Assembly (NCBI GenBank): GCA_025965775.1
Contig: JAOPWG010000289.1
Coordinates: 1 to 9,219 of the forward strand
Reading direction: 5' to 3'
Length of the DNA stretch: 9,219 bases
DNA from: Modestobacter sp.
Lineage (GTDB): Bacteria; Actinomycetota; Actinomycetes; Mycobacteriales; Geodermatophilaceae
Shown here piece after piece: positions 1-5,908 of this stretch (positions are counted from its first letter, which is position 1; the number at the start of each line of letters is the position of its first letter). The translations under genes were made by a program, and so were the position numbers. Under the pieces are notes generated by a model that was given only the letters and a program-made list of their open reading frames with translations, did not search any database and was not told where the DNA came from.

Positions 1-116
1 TGCTCATCGACGTCGGCCGCCCGCAGCCGGCGCTGCTGTACCTGTCGATCCCGAACACGCACGCCGAGCTGTACGGGGTCATCGACCGGGTGCTGGACGA
101 CGTCGACGTCCTGTGA
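1..116 (+). CDS. C-terminal end of an unidentified protein (5' truncated)
   Basis: An open frame enters from the left edge with codons starting at position 3 and ends at the TGA at 114-116. Its 37 visible codons end almost entirely in G or C, which supports real coding. The visible tail contains PALLYLSIPNTHAELYGVID and ends in an acidic stretch, DDVDVL. The pattern looks like a short beta strand followed by an amphipathic helix, a common end for a small regulatory or ligand-binding domain. I do not recognise the family, and too little is present to assign a function. The stop codon falls inside the first copy of the 33-bp repeat described separately, so the present C-terminus may have been set by that repeat. 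The next gene starts about 240 bp downstream, so they are probably not in one tight operon. Confidence 0.6.
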   Translation, partial: LIDVGRPQPALLYLSIPNTHAELYGVIDRVLDDVDVL

Positions 117-181
117 CATCGCGATCCTCGCGGATCGCACCGCGGGCGGTGACATCGCGATCCTGACGGATCACACCGCGG
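113..181. repeat. Two tandem 33-bp direct repeats (36-bp period) with internal dyads
   Basis: The units at 113-145 and 149-181 differ at only 3 of 33 positions and are separated by 3 bp. Each has a small hairpin-forming core. In unit 1, GCGATCC (121-127) and GGATCGC (132-138) pair perfectly around a 4-nt loop. In unit 2 the inner GATCC/GGATC stem is kept although two of the mismatches fall in the loop. Unit 1 begins one base before the stop codon of the upstream gene. Possible roles are a REP-like dispersed element, a double operator or a 3' end stabiliser. The sequence does not decide between them. Confidence 0.75.
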
Positions 182-205
182 CCAGGAGCCGTCCCGACCT
201 CGTAT

Positions 206-267
206 GAGCCGTGGACGGCGATCAGGCCGGGGTGCCTCCGGCCCCCGCGCCGTGATCGCCGAGGCTC
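206..267 (+). other. Imperfect intergenic hairpin
   Basis: Nested complementary arms lie between the upstream gene and the first M16 gene. GAGCC (206-210) pairs with GGCTC (263-267), CGGCGATCA (216-224) with TGATCGCCG (253-261), and GGCCGG (225-230) with CCGGCC (238-243). Unpaired bases interrupt the stem on one side. No T-tract follows, so it is not a classical intrinsic terminator. It could be a Rho-independent stop of the low-U actinobacterial kind, a 3' processing barrier, or chance structure in GC-rich DNA. Apart from this hairpin and the tandem repeat I see nothing else in 117-339. Confidence 0.35.
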
Positions 268-339
268 TCGGCCGGCTCGTGCGGTTCCCTCGACGGGGAG
301 AACCGGCCCACCGGAAGACGGAGTGTCGTCCGACGCGGT

Positions 340-345
340 TAGGGT
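340..345 (+). promoter_or_regulatory. Putative -10 element (TAGGGT) for a leaderless M16 transcript
   Basis: TAGGGT fits the actinobacterial TANNNT -10 pattern. It ends 7 nt before the GTG at 353, the spacing expected if transcription starts at the start codon itself. No convincing -35 hexamer is present 17-18 bp upstream, so this call rests on the -10 and its position only. Confidence 0.35.
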
Positions 346-352
346 CCTGGGC

Positions 353-1663
353 GTGACAGCAGCTGGGGCAGACCTGACCCTGCGGCACCCCGTGGAGCAC
401 TTCACGCTCGACAACGGCCTGCGGGTGGTCCTCGCCCCCGACCGGAGCGTCCCCGTGGTGGCCGTGAGCGTCTTCTACGACGTGGGCATGCGCTCGGAAC
501 CACCGGGCCGCACCGGCTTCGCCCACCTCTTCGAGCATCTGATGTTCCAGGGGTCGGCGAACGTCCCGAAGATGGAGCACGCCCGCCTGGTGCAGGCCGC
601 CGGCGGCACCTTCAACGGCTCCACGCACCAGGACTACACCAACTACTTCGAGGCGCTGCCCGCCGAGGCGCTGGAGCGCGCGCTCTTCCTCGAGGCCGAC
701 CGGATGGCCGCGCCGGCGATCACCGAGGAGAACCTCCGCAACCAGATCGACGTGGTGAAGGAGGAGATCCGGGTCAACGTGCTCAACCGCCCCTACGGCG
801 CCTTCCCGTGGCTGCAGCTGCCGCCGGTCGCGTTCGAGAGCTTCGCCAACACCCACGACGGCTACGGCTCCTTCGTCGACCTGGAGTCCTCCACCGTCGA
901 GGACGCCGCCGACTTCTTCGACCGCTACTACGCCCCGGCCAACGCCGTCCTCGCCATCGGCGGCGACCTCGACGTCGCCGAGACCGAGCGGCTGGTGCGC
1001 CGCTGGTTCGACCCGGTGGAGCGGCGGCCGGCCCCGCCGGCGCCGCAGACCGGGGAGCCGTCACCGAGCACCCCCCGGCGAGGCGTCGTGGAGGACCGGC
1101 TGGCCCCCGCACCCGCGGTGGCGATCGGCTGGCGGGTGCCCGACCCGGTCGGGGACTTCGACACCTACCTGGGCACCGTGCTGTTGTCCGAGCTGCTCAG
1201 CGAGGGCGACGCCTCCCGGCTGGAACGCCGCCTGCTGCACACCGACCGGCTCGCCGTCGCGCAGAGCAGCTACCTGGGCCTGTTCGGCGACCCGTTCGAC
1301 GTCCGGGACCCCACGCTCCTGATCACCCAGGTCCACCATCCCGCGGAAGTGCCCACCGATCGGGTGCTCACCGCCGTGTACGAGGAGGTCGACCGGGTGG
1401 CCACCGATGGGGTCCCGGCCGAGGAGCTGGTCCGGATCCAGGCCCGCACCGAGGCGCAGTTGCTGCACCAGGCCGACTCGGTGCTCGGCCGGACCCTCGG
1501 GTTCGCCGCCGCCGAGCTGATCCACGGCCGCGCCGAGCTCGCCGGCGAGCTGGCCGCGCGGCTGGCCGCCGTCACCCCCGAGCAGGTGCAGACGGCGGCC
1601 CGCGGGCTGTCCCCGGACACCGCCGCGGTGCTCGAGCTGCGCGTGACGGGAGCGGCGCGATGA
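353..1663 (+). CDS. M16 family zinc metallopeptidase, catalytic subunit
   Basis: This is a 436-residue insulinase/processing-peptidase-like protein, about the usual length for a two-domain bacterial M16B subunit. The inverted zinc motif is present: in GFAHLFEHLMFQG, His58, Glu61 and His62 form HxxEH. The third ligand is one of the paired glutamates in VVKEEIR (about residues 137-138), roughly 75 residues later as the family requires. The C-terminal half is the usual inactive M16_C repeat. No signal peptide or membrane segment is visible, so it probably acts in the cytoplasm, degrading or trimming peptides; the substrate is unknown. It overlaps the next gene, an M16 protein without zinc ligands, by 4 bp, suggesting a heterodimer made by coupled translation. 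GTG 353 was chosen for its leaderless -10. An in-frame GTG at 323 preceded by GGAAG is the alternative and would add 10 residues. Confidence 0.88.
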   Translation: MTAAGADLTLRHPVEHFTLDNGLRVVLAPDRSVPVVAVSVFYDVGMRSEPPGRTGFAHLFEHLMFQGSANVPKMEHARLVQAAGGTFNGSTHQDYTNYFEALPAEALERALFLEADRMAAPAITEENLRNQIDVVKEEIRVNVLNRPYGAFPWLQLPPVAFESFANTHDGYGSFVDLESSTVEDAADFFDRYYAPANAVLAIGGDLDVAETERLVRRWFDPVERRPAPPAPQTGEPSPSTPRRGVVEDRLAPAPAVAIGWRVPDPVGDFDTYLGTVLLSELLSEGDASRLERRLLHTDRLAVAQSSYLGLFGDPFDVRDPTLLITQVHHPAEVPTDRVLTAVYEEVDRVATDGVPAEELVRIQARTEAQLLHQADSVLGRTLGFAAAELIHGRAELAGELAARLAAVTPEQVQTAARGLSPDTAAVLELRVTGAAR

Positions 1664-3036
1664 GTGCGACGATGCTGGACCTCTCCCTCGTCCCGCCGCT
1701 GGGCGATCCCCGTCCGCAGCCGGTCCCCGAGGTGCACGAGACGACGCTGCCCACCGGCCTGCGCCTGGTCGTCGTGCCCCGGCCCGGTGTGCCGCTGGTG
1801 GAGTTGCGGCTGCGGGTGCCCTTCGCCGCGCCCTCCCCACGCGGCGCGGCCATGCACGCCGCCCGTACCTCGGTGCTCACCGGTGCCGTGCTGCTGGGCA
1901 CTGCGGCACACGACCAGCTGGAGCTGGCCCAGCTGCTACAGGCCCGGGGCGCCGAGCTGTCGGTGTCGGGAGACTCCGACCGGCTGCTGTTCTCCACCAC
2001 GATGCTGCCCGACGGACTGGGGCCCGTCCTCGGGGTGCTGGCCGAGCTGCTCGGCCGGCCCACCTACCCCGCCCCGCAGGTCGAGGCCGAGCGGGAGCGG
2101 GTGGTCGAGCGCATCCGGATCGCCCGGTCCCAGCCCGGCGTCATCGCCCGCACCGCGCTGGCCGCCCGCCGCTACGGCGCGCACCCCTATGCCCATCAGC
2201 TGCCGGCCGCCGAGCTGGTCGGCGCCGTCACCCCGGCCGCGCTACGCCGGCTGCACCGCGACCGGGTGGTGCCCGCCGGCAGCACCCTGGTGCTCGTCGG
2301 GGACGTCGACCCGGTCGCGGCCGCGGACCTGGTCGGCACGGCGCTCGCCGGCTGGTCGGCGGAGGGCGCTGCCGTCACCGCACCGCCCGTGCCGGCGCTG
2401 GCGCCCGGCCACCTGGAGCTGGTCGACCGCCCGGGAGCGGTCCAGTCGAACCTGCGCCTCGGTGGGCCGGCCCCGTCCCGCACCGACCCCGAGCTGCCCG
2501 CCGTCCGATTGGCCAGCATGGTCTTCGGCGGCTACTTCTCCTCGCGTCTGGTGGAGAACATCCGCGAGCGGCGGGGCTACACCTACAGCCCGCGCAGCTC
2601 CGTCGAGCACATGGTGGGCGGGTCCTCCTTCCTGGTGGACGCCGACGTCGCCACCGAGGTGACCGGGCCGGCCTTCCTCGAGACCTGGTACGAGCTGGGC
2701 CGGATGGCGGTCACACCGGTCACCGAGGCGGAGCTGGAGTCGGCCCGGCGCTACCTGCTGGGCACGTTGGCGCTGGGCACCGCCACCCATGCCGGGCTGG
2801 CGAGCACCCTGTCGACGCTGTTCGGCGTCGGGCTGCCGGCCGAGTGGCTCGCCGACCACCAGCGCGCGCTGGCGGCGGCGACCGTCGCGGAGGTCGCCGA
2901 GGCGTCCCGGCGCTGGCTGCATCCGACCGGGCTCACCGCGGTCGTGGTCGGCGACGCCGACCGGGTCACCGATCCGTTGCGCGCGCTCGGCCCCGTCGAC
3001 GTCACCGCCTCGGCCGTCCCGGCGACGCAGGCATGA
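1660..3036 (+). CDS. M16 family peptidase-like protein, non-catalytic partner
   Basis: This 458-residue M16 protein starts at an ATG that overlaps the stop of the catalytic subunit (ATGA). The frame is open far upstream (to about 808), but that part is a shadow of the previous gene. At the place of HxxEH, alignment by eye gives SVLTG (residues 71-75), so the two histidines and the glutamate are gone and the subunit cannot bind zinc in the normal way. The C-terminal M16 domain keeps the conserved segment FSSRLVENIRERRGYTYS (about 293-310), with the Arg and Tyr that bind substrate backbone in active M16 pairs. This matches the known division of labour in two-subunit M16B enzymes, where one chain has the zinc site and the other supplies substrate-binding residues. 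No signal peptide is seen. The gene ends in a further 4-bp overlap with nudC, so all three genes are probably one transcript. Confidence 0.88.
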   Translation: MSATMLDLSLVPPLGDPRPQPVPEVHETTLPTGLRLVVVPRPGVPLVELRLRVPFAAPSPRGAAMHAARTSVLTGAVLLGTAAHDQLELAQLLQARGAELSVSGDSDRLLFSTTMLPDGLGPVLGVLAELLGRPTYPAPQVEAERERVVERIRIARSQPGVIARTALAARRYGAHPYAHQLPAAELVGAVTPAALRRLHRDRVVPAGSTLVLVGDVDPVAAADLVGTALAGWSAEGAAVTAPPVPALAPGHLELVDRPGAVQSNLRLGGPAPSRTDPELPAVRLASMVFGGYFSSRLVENIRERRGYTYSPRSSVEHMVGGSSFLVDADVATEVTGPAFLETWYELGRMAVTPVTEAELESARRYLLGTLALGTATHAGLASTLSTLFGVGLPAEWLADHQRALAAATVAEVAEASRRWLHPTGLTAVVVGDADRVTDPLRALGPVDVTASAVPATQA

Positions 3037-4043
3037 GCGACGGGCGGTACGAGGGGCGGCGTGAGGGCCTGGGCGTCCCCGCCGGCGGGAGCACGGCAGC
3101 GGACAACCCGCCACCGGCACAGACCCCGGTGACGACGGCGGACTGGCCGACGACGGCCACGTCCGTCCCGACCGCGGTGCCGGTGCTCTCCCGGGCCGCG
3201 CACGACCGCGGACATCTGACCCGGGCGCTGGCCGACCCTGCCCAGGGCCGGCCGGTGCGGGTGCTCACCGTCGACGACCGGCGCACCGTCCCGGTGTACG
3301 AGGGCCCGGCCGGCCCCGAGTTGGTGTACGACGAGCGCCCCGGGATGCCGGCCGGCGCGATCTACCTCGGGGAGGCCGACGGGGTGCCGTACGCCGCCGT
3401 GCGGGGCCAGCGCTCGCTGACCGTCAGCGGCCGGACCGTCGACCAGTGGGCCGGTCTCCGGGAGGTGGGGGCCGACCTCGGCGACCTGGACGCCGGGCTG
3501 CTCGCCCAGGCGATCGGGATCGTCGAGTGGCACGAGCGCAACCGGTTCAGCCCGCTGTCGGGTGCGGCCACCACCATCGAGCGCGCCGGGTGGGTGCAGC
3601 GGGACCCGGAGACCGGCGTCGAGGTGTTCCCCCGGACCGACCCCGCGGTGATCATGCTGGTCCACGACGGTGGCGACCGTTGCGTGCTGGGCCGCCAGGC
3701 CGTGTGGCCCCCGGGCCGGTTCTCGATCCTGGCCGGGTTCGTCGAGCCCGGGGAGTCCGCCGAGGGGGCGGTGGCCCGCGAGGTCGCCGAGGAGGTCGGG
3801 ATCGCGGTCACCGACGTCCGGTACGTCTCCAGCCAGCCGTGGCCCTTCCCGCAGTCGCTGATGCTCGGTTTCGTCGCCCGCGCCGTGGACCAGGAGCTGC
3901 GCATCGATCACGAGGAGATCGAGGAGGCCCGCTGGTTCACCCGGGACGAGCTCCGCACGGGCCAGGGCCCCCAGGCCCTCCCGCCGGCCGTCTCCATCGC
4001 CCGGCACATCATCGACCGCTGGGTGGCCGGCGAGTTCAGCTGA
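3033..4043 (+). CDS. nudC: NAD(H) diphosphatase / NAD-capped RNA decapping enzyme NudC
   Basis: This 336-residue Nudix hydrolase splits NAD(H) into NMN(H) and AMP; family members also remove NAD caps from RNA. The Nudix box is complete at residues 235-257 (G-x5-E-x7-REVAEEVGI), including the catalytic glutamates. The NudC hallmark SQPWPFPQS follows at 267-275. The segment FPRTDPAVIML (about 199-209) that normally follows the zinc ribbon is intact. The ribbon itself (about 172-195) has no cysteine; the only cysteine I see in the protein is Cys217, outside it. The first ~50 residues are a Pro/Thr/Ala-rich extension of unclear value. ATG 3033 overlaps the previous stop (ATGA), which supports it as the coupled start, although GTG 3129 in the same frame would give a shorter N-terminus. 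The gene ends 8 bp into the oppositely oriented kinase-like gene. Confidence 0.92.
   Translation: MSDGRYEGRREGLGVPAGGSTAADNPPPAQTPVTTADWPTTATSVPTAVPVLSRAAHDRGHLTRALADPAQGRPVRVLTVDDRRTVPVYEGPAGPELVYDERPGMPAGAIYLGEADGVPYAAVRGQRSLTVSGRTVDQWAGLREVGADLGDLDAGLLAQAIGIVEWHERNRFSPLSGAATTIERAGWVQRDPETGVEVFPRTDPAVIMLVHDGGDRCVLGRQAVWPPGRFSILAGFVEPGESAEGAVAREVAEEVGIAVTDVRYVSSQPWPFPQSLMLGFVARAVDQELRIDHEEIEEARWFTRDELRTGQGPQALPPAVSIARHIIDRWVAGEFS
4036..4043. other. 8-bp palindrome supplying both convergent stop codons
   Basis: TCAGCTGA is its own reverse complement. Read on the plus strand it ends nudC as AGC TGA, and read on the minus strand it ends the kinase-like gene as AGC TGA. The two genes overlap tail-to-tail by these 8 bp and there is no room for a terminator between them. 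Confidence 0.9.
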
Positions 4044-4731
4044 CCGGGGCGTCCCCGGCGAAGCGACCCTGCACGACCAGGGCGGGCCGGTCGGGGTGGT
4101 CGCTGAGGACCACCGCATCGGCCAGTGCGGCGGGGTCCACCTCGTCGTCGTAGCGGTCGAAGGCCGGTAGCTCCCAGGCGCGCTCCGCCGGGGTGCGCCG
4201 TCGCCGGGCGGCCGGGCTCGCCCGCAGGTGGACGGCGACGTCGAAGGCCAGCCCCAGCCCCTGCAGCAGCGAGCCGGGAACCAGCAGCACTCCACCGGCC
4301 GGGGCCCGGAGGTACCCGGCCCGGGCGGCGCGGTCGCGTTCGAGGTCCCACAGCGCCGGCAGGTACTCCCCGGGGCCGCCCGGCCCGATGCGGTCGAGCA
4401 CCTCCCGGGACAGCGCGCCGGAGTCCAGCCAGTCGCTGTAGCGGGCGTCGGGGTCGGTACGGCCGTGCTCGAGCCGGAGGGAGGCCGGCCGGAAGAACCC
4501 CTCGGCGGGCACGACGACCGCGGGGCGGCTGCGCGCCGGCAGCAGCTCGGCCAGCCGGGTCGCCAGCGGGCCCGGCCCGGCGGCGCAGGGGTCCCCGGCC
4601 GGCGGAATGAGCTCGGGACCGTCCACGGCTACCCGGAGCACCGCAGCGCCCGGTTCGGGTGGGACGGCGGCGAGCAGGCCGGCGAGAGAGTCGGCGAGCG
4701 CGGCGGGGGAGAGCGGGCGCGGAGCGCTCAG
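4036..4731 (-). CDS. Uridine-kinase-like P-loop-fold protein lacking a Walker A motif
   Basis: The 231-residue product resembles actinobacterial proteins annotated as uridine kinase-like. Recognisable parts are VLRVAVDGP (31-39) where the P-loop should begin, FFRPASLRLEHGRTDPDARY (79-98) corresponding to the substrate-loop region, WLDSGAL (101-107), EYLPALWD (122-129), and the late TPAERAWELPAFDRYDDEVD block (180-199). The glycine-lysine-serine/threonine part of Walker A is missing: after VDGP the sequence reads ELIPPAGDPC. Phosphotransfer activity is therefore doubtful. Start: the only in-frame GTG is at 4812, which would overlap the ANTAR gene by 85 bp. A CTG at 4731-4729 overlaps the ANTAR stop (CTGA) and sits 7 nt after a perfect GGAGG, so I prefer it. 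The ANTAR gene overlap implies a shared transcript and coupled translation. Confidence 0.7.
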   Translation of the reverse strand: MSAPRPLSPAALADSLAGLLAAVPPEPGAAVLRVAVDGPELIPPAGDPCAAGPGPLATRLAELLPARSRPAVVVPAEGFFRPASLRLEHGRTDPDARYSDWLDSGALSREVLDRIGPGGPGEYLPALWDLERDRAARAGYLRAPAGGVLLVPGSLLQGLGLAFDVAVHLRASPAARRRRTPAERAWELPAFDRYDDEVDPAALADAVVLSDHPDRPALVVQGRFAGDAPVS

Positions 4732-5399
4732 GAGCGCGCCTCCGCCTCGGTGCCCGGCGTCTCCGGCTGGCGGTGACGGGTGCGGGGCACCCGCCGGACC
4801 GTGGGCGAGCACTGCTCGGGCACCGGCTCCGGCTCCGACGCCGTCCGCTGGTCCGGGACGGCGGGGAGGCTGGTCAGCCCGTCGAGCACCTCGCGGGCCA
4901 TGTCCTGTGCCGGGCGGCCCTGCGCGCGGGCCCGGCGACGCAGCTCGTCGAACGCCTCACGGGGCGCCGAGCCGTTGCGCTCGGCCAGCACGCCGATCGC
5001 CCGCTCGATCGAGACGCGGGCCGCCAGGGCGTGTTCCAGCTGGCCGACGGTCCGGCGCAGCGCAGCCAGCTCGGCGTCCCGCGGATCGGGCGGCGGGTCC
5101 TCGGCCGACGGGCCGGGGGCCTTGCGGGCGGCCAACCGGGCCTGCCGGTCCGGTTCTGGCGTGGCCCCGGCGTCCTCGGCGACCAGGTCGGCCAGCGCCA
5201 TCGCCTCCACCAGTGGCAGGCCGTCGACGCCCGCGGCCGACGTGAGCGGGGTCCAGCCGCGGGCCGTGCGCACCAGCACCACGGCGGGCTGACCGGCGGG
5301 GGTTCGGACGACGTCGTCGGGCCACGGGCACCCCAGATGGGGGCGTGCCGGCGGCGTGCCTGTACCGGGATCCGGCGGACACGGGACGGACCTGCTCAC
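4728..5399 (-). CDS. ANTAR-domain RNA-binding regulator without an obvious sensor domain
   Basis: This is a 223-residue protein with an ANTAR domain at about residues 118-175. The domain shows the expected three-helix pattern and conserved core: SIERAIGVLAERNG, then EAFDELRRRAR, then MAREVLDGL. ANTAR domains bind paired RNA hairpins and usually act as transcription antiterminators. They are normally attached to a receiver, GAF or PAS domain. Here the first ~100 residues (PAVVLVRTARGWTPLTSAAG around 38-57, then LPLVEAMALADLVAEDA) form a short unrecognised domain, joined by a Pro/Asp-rich linker. The C-terminal ~45 residues are charged and probably disordered. The GTG start at 5399 follows GGGAGGG with 5 nt spacing. 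Longer upstream reading in the same frame overlaps the mycoredoxin gene and was rejected. RNA targets cannot be named from this window. Confidence 0.8.
   Translation of the reverse strand: MSRSVPCPPDPGTGTPPARPHLGCPWPDDVVRTPAGQPAVVLVRTARGWTPLTSAAGVDGLPLVEAMALADLVAEDAGATPEPDRQARLAARKAPGPSAEDPPPDPRDAELAALRRTVGQLEHALAARVSIERAIGVLAERNGSAPREAFDELRRRARAQGRPAQDMAREVLDGLTSLPAVPDQRTASEPEPVPEQCSPTVRRVPRTRHRQPETPGTEAEARS
4739..4743 (-). promoter_or_regulatory. Strong ribosome binding site pointing to a CTG start
   Basis: On the minus strand GGAGG (4743 to 4739) is followed by 7 nt and then CTG at 4731-4729, whose last two bases begin the TGA stop of the ANTAR gene. No ATG, GTG or TTG lies at a suitable distance in the frame of the kinase-like gene. 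The site may serve a non-canonical start, or may only assist re-initiation. Confidence 0.5.
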
Positions 5400-5458
5400 C
5401 CCACCCTCCCTCCGTGCCGGCGGTCTGCCGGCGCGACGTCGGTAGGGAGACTCCCACA

Positions 5459-5493
5459 GCCGCCTGGCGGGACGATCATCGCCCGCCGGCGGC
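5459..5493 (-). terminator. 12-bp hairpin between mycoredoxin and ANTAR genes
   Basis: GCCGCC (5459-5464) plus GGCGGG (5466-5471) pair with CCCGCC (5482-5487) plus GGCGGC (5488-5493), with one bulged T at 5465 and a 10-nt loop. It lies 13 bp past the mycoredoxin stop in its direction of transcription. No U-tract follows, so it could be a weak terminator, a processing site, or partial insulation of the ANTAR gene from the mycoredoxin transcript. Confidence 0.4.
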
Positions 5494-5506
5494 CGTGGGC
5501 CGGGGA

Positions 5507-5770
5507 TCATGCGCCCGGCAACCCGGCGAGCTGGGACTTCACCTGCTCGATGCTGGGGTTGGTCAGCGCGCTGCCGTCGGCGAAGACGAGCGTGGGGACC
5601 GTGCGGTTGCCGCCGTTGGCCTTCATCACCAGGTCGGCAGCGCCCTCGTCGGTCTCGATGTTGACCTCGGCGTACTCGATGCCCTCGTGCTGCATCAGCT
5701 TCTTCAGCCGCACGCAGTACCCGCACCAGCTGGTGGTGTACATGGTCACGGTCGTCTCTGGAGCGCTCAT
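5507..5770 (-). CDS. mrx1: Mycoredoxin (mycothiol-dependent glutaredoxin-like reductase)
   Basis: This 87-residue single-domain thioredoxin-fold protein has the mycoredoxin active site WCGYC (Cys16 and Cys19 within TTSWCGYCVRLKKLM). The cis-proline motif TVPTLVF (57-63) and the ADGSALTNPS segment (64-73) complete the fold. Mycoredoxins reduce mixed disulfides between proteins and mycothiol, the actinobacterial glutathione substitute, so it acts in the cytoplasm in redox repair. The length is full for the family. The ATG at 5770 has GGAGG at 5784-5780, 9 nt away. An in-frame extension to 5848 would add unconserved residues and was rejected. The gene is divergent from uvrD2, separated by 138 bp that contain a perfect inverted repeat. 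The placement between nudC and uvrD2 agrees with the mycobacterial order as I remember it. Confidence 0.93.
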   Translation of the reverse strand: MSAPETTVTMYTTSWCGYCVRLKKLMQHEGIEYAEVNIETDEGAADLVMKANGGNRTVPTLVFADGSALTNPSIEQVKSQLAGLPGA

Positions 5771-5799
5771 CAGGGGGATCCTCCCTCGTGTCCGCCGGC

Positions 5800-5827
5800 A
5801 CCGGCCACCCGGGGGCGGGTGGCCGGT
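5800..5827. promoter_or_regulatory. Perfect 12-bp inverted repeat in the mrx1-uvrD2 divergent region
   Basis: ACCGGCCACCCG (5800-5811) and CGGGTGGCCGGT (5816-5827) are exact reverse complements around GGGG (5812-5815). It lies 30 bp upstream of the mycoredoxin ATG and 82 bp upstream of the uvrD2 GTG. Candidate roles are a dimeric repressor operator for the divergent pair or a hairpin in the mycoredoxin 5' leader. The sequence cannot separate DNA-level from RNA-level function. I see no clear -10 elements in the 138-bp region; TAGGGC at 5887-5892 is close to but not TANNNT. Confidence 0.6.
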
Positions 5828-5908
5828 CAGCCGATCCGCCGCTGCCAACGTCGACCGCCTGGGGATGCTTCCCCCGGCGTGTCCGGTAGGGCTGGGAGGA
5901 TCGGGGGC

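Noticed and set aside
113..181. CRISPR-like repeat
   Set aside because: There are only two units with a 3-bp gap, so no spacers; it is a tandem repeat.
79..414. 111-codon minus-strand ORF over the first intergenic region
   Set aside because: It reads through the tandem repeat and hairpin, giving repeated Arg/Asp-rich motifs, and overlaps genes at both ends in antisense.
808..1659. Long open upstream extension of the second M16 gene
   Set aside because: This part is an Arg/Ala-rich shadow of the first M16 gene; the ATG at 1660 begins the recognisable M16 N-terminus.
2751..4295. 514-codon minus-strand open frame over nudC
   Set aside because: It is an antisense shadow with no domain, while the plus strand encodes a full Nudix protein.
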